DNA from: Opitutales bacterium
GTDB lineage: Bacteria; Verrucomicrobiota; Verrucomicrobiia; Opitutales; UBA2987
Direction: 5' to 3'
DNA: 15,540 nt
NCBI GenBank assembly: GCA_021772555.1
Contig: JAJFLT010000230.1
Coordinates: forward strand, 1-15,540
Made by a program: the position numbers and the translations under genes
Part shown: positions 6,872 to 14,660 of the stretch, piece by piece
How the letters are laid out: every line of letters starts with the position of its first letter
Position numbering within the stretch: position 1 is the first letter of the stretch
The notes under the pieces: model-generated
Databases searched by the model: none
What the model was told of the DNA's origin: nothing
Seen by the model: only the letters and a program-made list of their open reading frames with translations

Positions 6872-7263
6872 ATGCGCATCGTAGCGGCGAACAATATCTT
6901 TATTCGATAAAGAATCTCGAGAACTCCCCTCGATCAGATTCAGATTTCGCCATCAATACCCGTCCGATTGTGGGATTGGGAGTGTTTCGAAAATGGGACG
7001 TTTATTGCGGGAAGTTGTCACAGTGATTTTGTGAGATCCATAATACATTGTTATACAATGATTTGTAGTAAAAGTAAAATTTATTGGCACGAAAATTGGT
7101 TGAGGTAGTGATTAGATTCCTTGCGTCAACAGTTCATAGAGCCCCTTTCAGATTCAACCACGTTCGAAAATTATTCGTCGTGGCCGGGATCGTTATTGGT
7201 CGAAACTGTGGCACAAACTTATCGAAAAAAATTAAACCCCAAACATAAACAATTAAGAACGTT
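6872..7263. other. 392-bp non-coding stretch before the DUF2911 pair
   Basis: No credible gene is seen on either strand. It holds a perfect 7-bp hairpin with a 3-nt loop at 6897-6913 (TCTTTAT-TCG-ATAAAGA), 26 bp after the preceding stop; no clean U tract follows, so it is at best a weak terminator. It also holds the palindrome at 7046-7060, listed separately. The last 60 bp before the DUF2911 gene are A-rich (AAAAAAATTAAACCCC) with no strong ribosome binding site, and probably contain the promoter and leader. Confidence 0.5.
7046..7060. promoter_or_regulatory. Perfect inverted repeat CATTGT-TAT-ACAATG, possible operator
   Basis: Two 6-bp arms are separated by 3 bp in an A+T-rich region about 204 bp upstream of the first DUF2911 gene. 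The shape suits a dimeric regulator site. TTATAC within it could also be part of a -10-like element, but no matching -35 is obvious. Role inferred. Confidence 0.3.
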
Positions 7264-8346
7264 ATGAATAAACTGATTAAATCCACTGTTATTGGAGCAA
7301 CCCTGTGCCTTTTTGTTGGCGGGTTGAGCCAAGTCTACGGGCAAGCCCTGGAGGCCCCCCGTGCGAGTCAAAAAGGCAAAGTTAGCCAGCGGGTCGGTAT
7401 AACCGATATAACCATTAAATACCATCGCCCGGCGGTCAATGATCGCGAAATCTGGGGAGCGCTGGTTCCTTACGACGAAGGGACGCCAATCCCGTGGCGG
7501 GCTGGCGCCAATGAAAATACGATCATCCATTTCAGCGACGATGTGAAGGTCGAAGGACAGGACTTGAAAGCGGGAGCTTATGGTTTACATATGATTCCGG
7601 CAGAAGACGAATGGACCATCATTTTCTCCGGAAATTCAACTTCGTGGGGCAGCTATACCTACAATCAGGATGAGGATGCCTTGCGCGTTAATGTAAAACC
7701 GGAAGAAACGTCCATGACGGAACTCCTGACTTATTCGTTCGATGAAGTGGAGACTGCTTCGACGGTTGCTTCCCTCAGATGGGAAAAGCTCAAGGTTTCC
7801 TTCAATATCGAGGTTGATGTTCACAATATCGTAGCCGAAAGTTTCAATAAAGAATTGAGGAACTTCCCCGGATTCAGATGGCGGGGCTGGAACCAGGCGG
7901 CCCAATATTCCCTGACCAATGATTACGATCTGGAACAGGGCCTGAAATGGGCCGAACAAGCGCTGACCAACCAATTCGCGGGAGACAAGAATTTTACCAC
8001 GCTTAGAACCAAGGCTGACATACTGGCCAAGATGGGAAAAACGGAAGAGGCCGACGCCATGATGAAAGAAGCCCTGCCTCTTGGGAAAACTGGGGAAATT
8101 CATTTTTATGGACGTTCCCTCATCACCGCAGAAAAATTTGACGAGGCCATTGAGGTGTTCAAATACAACAAAGAAAAACATCCCGACGACACCTTTACCG
8201 TTTGGGTAGGATTGGCCCGTGGTTACGAGGCCCTGGGTGAAAAGGATAAAGCCATCGAGCACTGGAAGGTGGCCATTGAGGGCGCTACTGAACAGCAAAA
8301 ACCCTTTTACAAAAAAATCCTCGCCAAACTGGAAGAGGGTGAATAA
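7264..8346 (+). CDS. Secreted DUF2911 protein with C-terminal TPR repeats (copy 1)
   Basis: Encodes 360 residues. A signal peptide (MNKLIKSTVIGATLCLFVGGLSQVYGQA) is cleaved near residue 28. The DUF2911 domain covers about 30-185, with IKYHRPAVNDREIWGALVPYDEGTPIPWRAGANENTIIHFSDDV and the later LKAGAYGLHMIPAEDEWTIIFS and LRWEKLKVSF. Helical tetratricopeptide-like repeats occupy about 205-360 (ALTNQFAGDKNFTTLRTKADILAKMGKTEEAD; FTVWVGLARGYEALGEKDKAIEHWK). DUF2911 function is unknown; it is common in Bacteroidota and relatives. It is followed after 104 bp by a paralogue in the same direction. Export to the periplasm or surface is inferred from the signal peptide. Confidence 0.9.
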   Translation: MNKLIKSTVIGATLCLFVGGLSQVYGQALEAPRASQKGKVSQRVGITDITIKYHRPAVNDREIWGALVPYDEGTPIPWRAGANENTIIHFSDDVKVEGQDLKAGAYGLHMIPAEDEWTIIFSGNSTSWGSYTYNQDEDALRVNVKPEETSMTELLTYSFDEVETASTVASLRWEKLKVSFNIEVDVHNIVAESFNKELRNFPGFRWRGWNQAAQYSLTNDYDLEQGLKWAEQALTNQFAGDKNFTTLRTKADILAKMGKTEEADAMMKEALPLGKTGEIHFYGRSLITAEKFDEAIEVFKYNKEKHPDDTFTVWVGLARGYEALGEKDKAIEHWKVAIEGATEQQKPFYKKILAKLEEGE

Positions 8347-8450
8347 TCCAAAACTTGCTATTTCGAAATTGGAATTGGATGACGGCGACTGGGGCAGCCC
8401 GGTTGTTCGATCTAAAAACAAGAATACACGCAAGTAAGTTGGAGGATAAG

Positions 8451-9311
8451 ATGAAGAAAATCGTTTTACCAGGTTTGGCCATAATTTTGGCCGTCTCAGC
8501 GCAGTTAAATCCGGGATGGGCCCAGGTGGAGACCCCTCGATCCAGCCCCATGGCCTCCTTGAGCCAGGATATCGGGTTTGGCAAAGTGGAAATCGAATAT
8601 TTTCGCCCCAGCGTCAAAGGGAGAGTCATTTTCGGCCGATTGGTCCCATACGGTGAGCTTTGGAGAACCGGCGCAAATAGTTCGACCAAAATCTCGTTCA
8701 CCGAGGACGTGACTTTGAACGGGCAAGCTGTGCCATCCGGAGAATATGCCTTGTTTACCATACCCGGTGAGGAGGAGTGGACGATTATCATCCATAAAGA
8801 CACCTCCTTCGGCGGTACGGGTAGATATAAAGAAGAAAACGACTTGTTGCGCTTTATAGCGGCCCCGGAGGAAACGTCGGATTTGGTGGAAAGTTTTACC
8901 ATCGAGTTATCCGATGTAACAGACAACTCTGCGAGTCTCAATCTCGTATGGGAACGGACGAGGGTATCTATCCATTTAGAAACGGATACCGATACCCAAA
9001 TCATGGCCCAAATCGAGGAATTTGCGAAAAATCCTCAGGCCTCGCTTTTCGGAAGCTATGCCCGCGCGGCCAATTATAATCTGGAAAATGGCAAGGACCT
9101 TTCCCAGGCGCTCGAATGGGTTGACAAGGCTCTCGAGATTAACCCCGAATCCTTTGTCGTCCTCCATTTCAAAGCCAGTATTCTGGCTGAAATGGGGGAC
9201 TCCGAAGGGGCTCTTGAACCGGCTGAGAAATCTCTCGCCATCTCGCGCGAAATCAACGCTACCGGCTGGGTCATGAAAAACGAGGAACTCTTGGCCAAGC
9301 TGAGGGAATAA
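8451..9311 (+). CDS. Secreted DUF2911 protein with C-terminal TPR repeats (copy 2)
   Basis: Encodes 286 residues. ATG 8451 is preceded by GGAGG (8441-8445) with 5-bp spacing, the clearest ribosome binding site in this stretch, which overrules longer frames from 8355. A signal peptide ends near residue 24 (LNPGWAQ). DUF2911 spans about 28-178: VEIEYFRPSVKGRVIFGRLVPYGELWRTGANSSTKISFTEDVTLNG, VPSGEYALFTIPGEEEWTIII and LNLVWERTRVSI. A shorter TPR tail (about 205-286, DLSQALEWVDKALEINPESFVVLHFKASILAEMGD) follows. It is clearly paralogous to the upstream gene and lacks that copy's insertion after PYDE and its longer TPR region. Function unknown. Confidence 0.9.
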   Translation: MKKIVLPGLAIILAVSAQLNPGWAQVETPRSSPMASLSQDIGFGKVEIEYFRPSVKGRVIFGRLVPYGELWRTGANSSTKISFTEDVTLNGQAVPSGEYALFTIPGEEEWTIIIHKDTSFGGTGRYKEENDLLRFIAAPEETSDLVESFTIELSDVTDNSASLNLVWERTRVSIHLETDTDTQIMAQIEEFAKNPQASLFGSYARAANYNLENGKDLSQALEWVDKALEINPESFVVLHFKASILAEMGDSEGALEPAEKSLAISREINATGWVMKNEELLAKLRE

Positions 9312-9473
9312 GCCGCCCGCATCCAATCATTGACTTTTTCTCCTCCCGGCGCGAAGGCAAGCGTTGAGAGTTTTCTTTGTCCCAAACACTGCCAATGAGC
9401 GCGTTTTGAAGATAATTTTTGCTGTTGCGACCATAAGCAAACAAATGAAACTCATGAAAACCTTACATCGAAA

Positions 9474-11990
9474 ATGCCCCGCTATTGTTATTTTATCTCC
9501 TCAAAACTCTTACCTGCAGTCTTTCTTGTCTGGACAATGTTGCTAACCGCAGCAGCGACAAGGACTGAGGCCCAGGCCCCGCATAAACCGAACGCGGCGG
9601 AAATCCAGTTGGCCCTCAAGAAACTGAATGTGCTGGCTGGGGCTCTTTATATCGGGGCCCACCCGGATGATGAAAATACCGGCTTGATAGCCTACCTCTC
9701 GCATGGGGCCCTGGCCAATACGGCTTATCTCTCATTGACACGGGGAGACGGCGGCCAGAACCGGATCGGTCCGGAAATGCGGGAGCTTTTGGGTATTACA
9801 CGGACTCAGGAATTGTTGGCGGCCCGGAGGATCGATGGGGGGCGGCAGTTCTTCAGCCGGGCCAACGATTTTGGATACTCCAAGCATCCCGATGAGACGT
9901 TTAACATCTGGGACAAAGAGGCAGTGCTGGCCGATGCGGTCTGGGTTATCCGCAAATTTCGGCCGGATATACTCATAACGCGATTTCCCGTTTGGCCGGG
10001 CAAGACGCATGGGCATCACACCGCTTCCAGCATCATTGCAGAGGAGGCTTTTGCAGCGGCGGGCGATGCGGATCGTTTTCCGGAACAGTTAGAGTTTGTG
10101 CAGCCGTGGCAGCCCAAGCGTTTGCTCTGGAATACCTCACCTTTCTTTTACCGCAATGGCGGCGAATTTGAGAAGACCGGAATGATTGAGGTGGATGTCG
10201 GCACCTACAACGCGCTTTTGGGTAAGGCCTATTCGGAAATCTCCGCGGAGAGCCGCAGTATGCACAAGAGTCAAGGCTTCGGCGCTTCCTCGCGACGAGG
10301 AGAGTTGATCTCTTACCTGAAGCATACGATGGGCGAAAAAGCGGAAAAATCGCTCTTCGACGGGGTAGATACCGGCTGGAGCCGTCTTCCCGGTGGAGCC
10401 GCTGTTGGAGCTGATCTGGAGCGCGCCTACGAGGAGTTTGATTCGGAAAACCCCGCCGGCATCGTTCCGCTGCTCTTGAAGGCCCGCCGTTCACTCCATT
10501 CTTTGGGTGATAGCCATTGGCAAAAGGTTAAGCTGGATGAATTGGACAAATTATTGGCCTCTTGTCTGGGCCTTTATCTTGAAGTTTCAGCAGGCGACTA
10601 TTCAGTTGTTCCCGGAAGCTCGGTCGAGTTAAAGATTGAGGCCGTCAACCGCTCGGATATTTCCGTGACCTTGAACAGCCTTCAGATTTCCTTTTCCGGG
10701 GAAGCTGTGGAATTCGATCAATGGCTGGAAAACAACATCGGTTTCAGTCATACGCTGGAAACAAATCTTCCGGCGGACATGCCATTGACCCAACCCTATT
10801 GGCTGGAGGAGGAGGGCACATTGGGCATGTTTTCGGTAAAAAACCAAAAGATAATTGGCCTGCCTGAGAATCCGCCCGCAGCGTCGGCTACTTTTTCCGT
10901 CGATGTCGCCGGGCAGACGGTGGAATTCATCCGACCCGTTGTTTATCGATGGAACGATCCGGTGGAAGGCGAACAGTACCGGCCTTTCGAAGTTGTGCCG
11001 GAGGTTTCCGTTAATTTTTCGGAAAAAATTCTACTTTTCGCCAGTGGCGAACCACAGCGCATCGAATTGAATGTCCTGGCGGGGAAAGCGGACATCGAGG
11101 GCGATGTGCGGTTGGAGTTGCCCGAAGGCTGGCGGAGCGAACCTTTGGCGGCGCCCTTCAGCATGGTTCAGAAAGGAGAGCAGGTGACAGTTGTTTTTAA
11201 TATCCACCCGCCCGGCGGTCAAACTGTCGGCCAAATGAAAGCAGTGGCGCGTGCAGGTGGGAGGGAGTTCAGGCGGGGACTGGTGCGGATCGAATACGAT
11301 CATATTCCGGTGCAAACGCTTTTCCCGGAAGCCTCCGCCAAGCTGGTTCGTTTGCAAATCGAAAGAAAGGGCAACCTGATCGGTTATATTCAGGGAGCGG
11401 GGGATGAAATTCCGGGCGCCCTTCGGCAAATTGGCTACCAGGTAGAAGAATTGAAGGAGGGAGAAATGACCCTGGAAAACCTGAAACGCTATGATGCCAT
11501 CATACTGGGTGTGCGAGCTTACAATACGTTGGATAATATTCGCTTCCAGCAGGCAAATCTTTTTCGGTATGTAGAAGAGGGTGGCGTAATGGTCGTCCAG
11601 TACAATACCAACCGCCGGTTGAAAGTGGATGAGGTTGCCCCTTTTCCGTTAAAACTCTCCCGCGACCGGGTGGCGGTGGAAGAGGCTGAGGTGCGGATTC
11701 TCCAACCGGATCACCCGCTTCTCAATTATCCCAACAAGATAACGGCCGAGGATTTCGAGGGTTGGGTGCAGGAGCGTGGACTCTATTTTCCGAGCGAATG
11801 GGATGACCGATTTGATGCACTGCTTTCCAGTAATGATCCGGGTGAACCACCCAGGGACGGCGGTTTGCTGGTGGCGGCTTATGGCAAGGGTACTTACATT
11901 TACACGGGATATTCATGGTTTCGTGAATTGCCGGCCGGAGTGCCCGGCGCTTTCCGTATTTTCACCAACCTGATTTCGGCGGGAAAATGA
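9474..11990 (+). CDS. Secreted large PIG-L family deacetylase with C-terminal domain
   Basis: Encodes 838 residues. A signal peptide (SKLLPAVFLVWTMLLTAAATRTEAQA) ends near residue 35. The PIG-L/LmbE catalytic domain (about 45-300) has GAHPDDEN at 61-68 and the second metal motif HGHH at 179-182, with TRGDGGQN at 89-96. A beta-rich middle part (about 365-620, with EVSAGDYSVVPGSSVELKIEAVNRS) resembles Ig-like modules. The C-terminal domain (about 636-838) with YDAIILGVRAYN and VEEGGVMVVQYN resembles a glutamine-amidotransferase-like Rossmann fold. Zinc hydrolysis of an N-acyl amino sugar or related amide outside the cytoplasm is the likely activity; substrate unknown. It is followed by a small membrane protein and an SSS transporter. 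Start is uncertain: ATG 9474 lacks a ribosome binding site, and nearby ATGs at 9445 and 9454 are out of frame. Confidence 0.87.
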   Translation: MPRYCYFISSKLLPAVFLVWTMLLTAAATRTEAQAPHKPNAAEIQLALKKLNVLAGALYIGAHPDDENTGLIAYLSHGALANTAYLSLTRGDGGQNRIGPEMRELLGITRTQELLAARRIDGGRQFFSRANDFGYSKHPDETFNIWDKEAVLADAVWVIRKFRPDILITRFPVWPGKTHGHHTASSIIAEEAFAAAGDADRFPEQLEFVQPWQPKRLLWNTSPFFYRNGGEFEKTGMIEVDVGTYNALLGKAYSEISAESRSMHKSQGFGASSRRGELISYLKHTMGEKAEKSLFDGVDTGWSRLPGGAAVGADLERAYEEFDSENPAGIVPLLLKARRSLHSLGDSHWQKVKLDELDKLLASCLGLYLEVSAGDYSVVPGSSVELKIEAVNRSDISVTLNSLQISFSGEAVEFDQWLENNIGFSHTLETNLPADMPLTQPYWLEEEGTLGMFSVKNQKIIGLPENPPAASATFSVDVAGQTVEFIRPVVYRWNDPVEGEQYRPFEVVPEVSVNFSEKILLFASGEPQRIELNVLAGKADIEGDVRLELPEGWRSEPLAAPFSMVQKGEQVTVVFNIHPPGGQTVGQMKAVARAGGREFRRGLVRIEYDHIPVQTLFPEASAKLVRLQIERKGNLIGYIQGAGDEIPGALRQIGYQVEELKEGEMTLENLKRYDAIILGVRAYNTLDNIRFQQANLFRYVEEGGVMVVQYNTNRRLKVDEVAPFPLKLSRDRVAVEEAEVRILQPDHPLLNYPNKITAEDFEGWVQERGLYFPSEWDDRFDALLSSNDPGEPPRDGGLLVAAYGKGTYIYTGYSWFRELPAGVPGAFRIFTNLISAGK

Positions 11991-12010
11991 TGCCAAATGA
12001 TGCGGGATAC

Positions 12011-12087
12011 ATGTGCCAGGTTTCGGGTGTGAGGATTCGAAATGGCACAACACTCAGTGATTACCGAATACTGAAACCTGACACCAT
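12011..12087. repeat. Inverted repeat with CAGGTTTC / GAAACCTG core
   Basis: Left arm 12011-12026 (ATGTGCCAGGTTTCGG) and right arm 12071-12087 (CTGAAACCTGACACCAT) are inverted near-copies with a perfect 8-bp core at 12017-12024 and 12073-12080. GTGTCAGGTTTCAG-type words are a known style of dispersed intergenic repeat in several phyla. It lies between the PIG-L gene and the small membrane protein gene and may act as a processing or weak termination structure in their transcript. Confidence 0.5.
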
Positions 12088-12167
12088 CTTACATCGAATT
12101 TCAATGAATATGTGCGTGGGGAATAATCGGAGAATGCGAATACTCTGAAATAACTGAAATAGGAATT

Positions 12168-12317
12168 ATGTGGCGAAAATCATCCAAAAATGACCATGGC
12201 AGCCCCAATGGGAAGCCGCCCTTCCTCTCCAGTTGGCCGGCCGTTTACGGTGTTGTTCTGGGTATTCTGGCGGTGCTCATAGCCTTGTTTCATTTGTTTA
12301 CCGTAAATTATCGATGA
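12168..12317 (+). CDS. 49-residue single-pass membrane protein coupled to the symporter
   Basis: ATG 12168 opens a 50-codon frame (with stop) preceded by AGGA five bases upstream. The product has a polar, basic N-terminus (MWRKSSKNDHGSPNGKPP) and one hydrophobic helix (about residues 22-45, VYGVVLGILAVLIALFHLF) ending in TVNYR. Its TGA (12315-12317) overlaps the symporter ATG (12314-12316) in an ATGA junction, a classic sign of translational coupling. The charge pattern predicts N-in orientation. It may be a small subunit or chaperone of the transporter; that is inference. The gene is short enough to be missed by standard annotation. Confidence 0.78.
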   Translation: MWRKSSKNDHGSPNGKPPFLSSWPAVYGVVLGILAVLIALFHLFTVNYR

Positions 12318-14008
12318 GCAGCCTGGATTTTATCGTCCTGGTAGGCACTCTTCTTTTCATCGCCGCCTACGGGGTCTGGAAAACGCGCGGCAGCAAAAGC
12401 CTGAAAGGCTACCTGAAAGGCGGCAACAGCATGAAATGGGGTGCCATCGGCCTTTCTGTGATGGCTACCCAGGCCAGCGCAATCACATTTCTTTCGACGC
12501 CCGGCCTGGCTTATGAGAGCGGAATGGCTTTCGTGCAAAATTACTTCGGTTTACCGTTGGCTTTGATTATCATTTCAGCCGTTTTCATTCCCATCTATTA
12601 CCGTTTGAAGGTCTATACCGCCTACGAATTTCTGGAGTCGCGTTTCGACCTCAAAACAAGGCAATTGGGAGCGTTTTTGTTTTTAGTGCAGCGCGGACTG
12701 GCCGCTGGCATAACCGTTTACGCTCCGGCCATTATAGTTTCCACTATCCTTGGCTGGGATCTAAACCTGACCATTCTTTTGGTGGGAATTTTGGTGATTA
12801 TTTATACCGTTTCGGGTGGATCGAGGGCGGTCAGCCTGACCCAGAAATATCAGATGGGCGTCATCATGGTGGGAATGATGGTGGCCTTTTTCATGGTTAT
12901 TTTTAAATTTCCCGAAGGCATCAGTTTTGGCGAGGCAGTGGCGGTAGCGGGAAAAATGGGCAAGCTGGAGGTGGTCGATTTCTCCTTCGATATCAACAAG
13001 CGCTACACATTCTGGTCGGGGATGTTTGGCGGCCTCATTTTGGCCCTTTCCTATTTCGGTACGGACCAATCGCAGGTGCAGCGTTATTTGATTGGCAAGA
13101 ATATTGCGGAAAGCCGCATGGGGCTGATGTTCAATGCCGTTTTTAAAGTCCCCATGCAGTTTTTCATCCTTTTTGTCGGAGTGATGGTTTTTGTTTTTTA
13201 TCAATTCGAGAAGCCTCCCGTGTTTTTTAAAGAGGCGGCCATGGAGTCCGCTTATGAGACTTCCTATGGGCATGAGTTGAAGGCTTTGGACGATTCCTAT
13301 ACGGAAGTTTTCGCCGAAAAAAAAGAGAGCATTAACACCTTGATTGAGGCCATGAGAACTGGCCGGGAAGCAGACATAGAAATGGCCAGTAGCGAGCTTA
13401 TGGCCATTGATGGCAAGGCCGGACAAATTCGCAGCGACGTGAAAACGTTACTGGTCAAGGCCGATCCGGCCATCGAAACAAAGGATACCGATTACGTTTT
13501 CCTGACCTTTATTCTCAACTACCTGCCCCATGGAGTTATCGGCCTGCTCCTGGCAGTCATTTTTTGTGCGGCCATGTCCTCGACTGCGTCCGAGTTGAAC
13601 GCCCTGGCCTCGACCTCAACGGTCGATTTTTACAAGAGAATTATCCATAAAAATGGCAGCGAGCGCCACTATGTGCGGGCTTCCAAAATATTGACCGCGC
13701 TTTGGGGTGGGGTGGCTATATTTTTCGCCATGACCGCCTACCTGGTGGAAAATTTGATCGAGGCCGTCAACATCCTGGGATCCATTTTTTACGGGACCAT
13801 CCTGGGAATTTTCCTGGTCGCCTTTTTTGTGCGATTTATCAAAGGCAACGCCGTCTTTTTCGCCGCCCTTATATCGGAAATCCTCGTTCTGGTCCTCTTT
13901 TACACCACCAACATCGGCTATCTATGGTACAACCTCATCGGCCTGGTCGGAGTCGGCATTTTCGGTTTCCTCCTCCAGGTTGCGCTTCCCAAGCGTTGGA
14001 AGGCGTAA
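12314..14008 (+). CDS. Sodium:solute symporter (SSS family) with a long helical hydrophilic insert
   Basis: Encodes 564 residues from ATG 12314. A longer frame exists from 12233, but the ATGA overlap with the small upstream gene and the N-terminal helix (SLDFIVLVGTLLFIAAYG) fix the start. Family signatures: QASAITFLSTPGLAYESG (53-70), RGLAAGITVYAPA (127-139), SLTQKYQMGVIMVG (174-187), TDQSQVQRYL (250-259) and AAMSSTASELNALASTSTVDFYK (419-441), the last containing residues of the Na+ site. About 13 transmembrane helices are expected. A hydrophilic, heptad-rich segment at about 303-392 (EAAMESAYETSYGHELKALDDSY...MASSELMAIDGKAGQ) is inserted between two helices. Substrate cannot be read from the sequence; import of a product made by the upstream PIG-L enzyme is plausible. 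Confidence 0.93.
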   Translation: MSSLDFIVLVGTLLFIAAYGVWKTRGSKSLKGYLKGGNSMKWGAIGLSVMATQASAITFLSTPGLAYESGMAFVQNYFGLPLALIIISAVFIPIYYRLKVYTAYEFLESRFDLKTRQLGAFLFLVQRGLAAGITVYAPAIIVSTILGWDLNLTILLVGILVIIYTVSGGSRAVSLTQKYQMGVIMVGMMVAFFMVIFKFPEGISFGEAVAVAGKMGKLEVVDFSFDINKRYTFWSGMFGGLILALSYFGTDQSQVQRYLIGKNIAESRMGLMFNAVFKVPMQFFILFVGVMVFVFYQFEKPPVFFKEAAMESAYETSYGHELKALDDSYTEVFAEKKESINTLIEAMRTGREADIEMASSELMAIDGKAGQIRSDVKTLLVKADPAIETKDTDYVFLTFILNYLPHGVIGLLLAVIFCAAMSSTASELNALASTSTVDFYKRIIHKNGSERHYVRASKILTALWGGVAIFFAMTAYLVENLIEAVNILGSIFYGTILGIFLVAFFVRFIKGNAVFFAALISEILVLVLFYTTNIGYLWYNLIGLVGVGIFGFLLQVALPKRWKA

Positions 14009-14025
14009 TATTCAATAGGCAGTGG

Positions 14026-14051
14026 TTGTTAGAAAAAATATTTTTAAACAA
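14026..14051. terminator. A/T-rich palindrome between convergent genes, possible bidirectional terminator
   Basis: TTGTT (14026-14030) pairs with AACAA (14047-14051), enclosing an A run (14033-14038) and a T run (14041-14045). It lies 18 bp after the symporter stop and overlaps the stop codon of the convergent minus-strand membrane gene. No GC-rich stem is present, so strength is doubtful. Confidence 0.35.
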
Positions 14052-14337
14052 TGACGGTGATAGTGGCTACTTCACCGACGGTGGCCGCACCCAGCCATTT
14101 CAGGATTTCAACTGGTAGATTAAATCCACCGACGCCGAACCCTTGAAGAAAGAAGATTGTGAAGGTGGAAATCACGCAAAAACCAAATAGCCAGAGGGCG
14201 TATTTGAAGGCTGTTTCGCGAAATTGTAGGTTTTGAAGTTCTCTATAATCGCCAAGCCATTTTTTGCCCGGTAGGGATGAACTTTCCTTTTTAAACGATT
14301 CTAACTTTTTATCTCTGGTTTGTATCCATTTTCGCAT
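14044..14337 (-). CDS. Small two-helix membrane protein, second gene of the RHH pair
   Basis: Encodes 97 residues. A charged cytoplasmic head (MRKWIQTRDKKLESFKKESSSLPGKKWLGDYRELQNLQFRE) is followed by two hydrophobic segments, about 45-64 (KYALWLFGFCVISTFTIFFL) and 79-97 (LKWLGAATVGEVATITVIV), joined by QGFGVGGFNLP. The C-terminal half resembles a class of small uncharacterised proteins with two closely spaced helices. It ends abruptly after VIV; codons just past the stop would read KYFF, like the tails of relatives as I recall them, so the stop may be a recent truncation by a few residues. The start overlaps the end of the upstream RHH gene by 29 bp. Function unknown; the pairing with a DNA-binding protein suggests a co-regulated unit. 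Confidence 0.68.
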   Translation of the reverse strand: MRKWIQTRDKKLESFKKESSSLPGKKWLGDYRELQNLQFRETAFKYALWLFGFCVISTFTIFFLQGFGVGGFNLPVEILKWLGAATVGEVATITVIV

Positions 14338-14581
14338 TTGACTTAAATGCGAGAGCAGGCATCAGGATTTCCTTAAAAACTTTTTCCTTCTCTTGTAGAG
14401 AACCAATGCTACGACCCGTTTGCCGTTCGCTGACGGCCCATTCAAAAAGGGTCAAAGCATTGTTGATAAGTTCTTTTTTGGTCGAAATGCCCGTCTCCGT
14501 CATTAATTTATTCATTTCCTCGAGCTGTTCAACCGGTACGTCCAATTGAACTCGAGTCATCGCTCGCAATTGTTTGTTCAT
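14309..14581 (-). CDS. Ribbon-helix-helix (RHH) putative DNA-binding protein
   Basis: Encodes 90 residues. MTRVQLDVP (residues 8-16) is a typical RHH beta strand, followed by two helices (VEQLEEMNKLMTETG and TKKELINNALTLFEWAVSERQ). Such proteins bind DNA as dimers and often repress their own promoter. ATG 14581 is preceded by AAGGAG with 8-bp spacing, so the start is secure; Met-8 has no such signal. A tandem 11-bp repeat just upstream is a plausible operator. The downstream membrane-protein gene overlaps it by 29 bp. It may act as a plain regulator or as the antitoxin-like half of a pair; the sequence does not decide. Confidence 0.78.
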   Translation of the reverse strand: MNKQLRAMTRVQLDVPVEQLEEMNKLMTETGISTKKELINNALTLFEWAVSERQTGRSIGSLQEKEKVFKEILMPALAFKSNAKMDTNQR

Positions 14582-14607
14582 TTCTCATACTCCTTATGGT
14601 TTAATCA

Positions 14608-14629
14608 TAAAATGAGTATAAAATGAGTA
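14608..14629 (-). promoter_or_regulatory. Tandem 11-bp direct repeat, putative RHH operator
   Basis: TACTCATTTTA (minus strand) occurs twice without a gap, at 14619-14629 and 14608-14618. The 11-bp period puts both copies on the same DNA face, as RHH dimers often require. TTGACA (minus strand) at 14632-14637 is a perfect -35 hexamer immediately upstream; TATACT and TATGAT are present downstream but their spacers (11 and 22 bp) are not ideal. The AAGGAG ribosome binding site follows before ATG 14581. Confidence 0.5.
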
Positions 14630-14660
14630 GATGTCAAGCATTTTTCGATGAAAAATGGAG

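Noticed and set aside
7636..8433. 265-codon minus-strand frame opposite the first DUF2911 gene
   Set aside because: Antisense to a secure secreted-domain protein with signal peptide and TPRs; Phe/Gly-rich mirror translation is typical of a shadow frame.
9364..9546. 60-codon plus-strand frame just before the PIG-L gene, including MKTLHRKCPAIVIL
   Set aside because: No domain or conserved feature; it could mark an alternative or frameshifted signal peptide for the PIG-L gene, but ATG 9474 already gives a full signal peptide.
12233..12313. 27-codon N-terminal extension of the symporter
   Set aside because: It overlaps the 49-residue gene out of frame and lacks a membrane-protein start; the ATGA junction supports 12314.
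12761..13426. 221-codon minus-strand frame opposite the symporter
   Set aside because: His/Asn-rich antisense product of a conserved SSS transporter.
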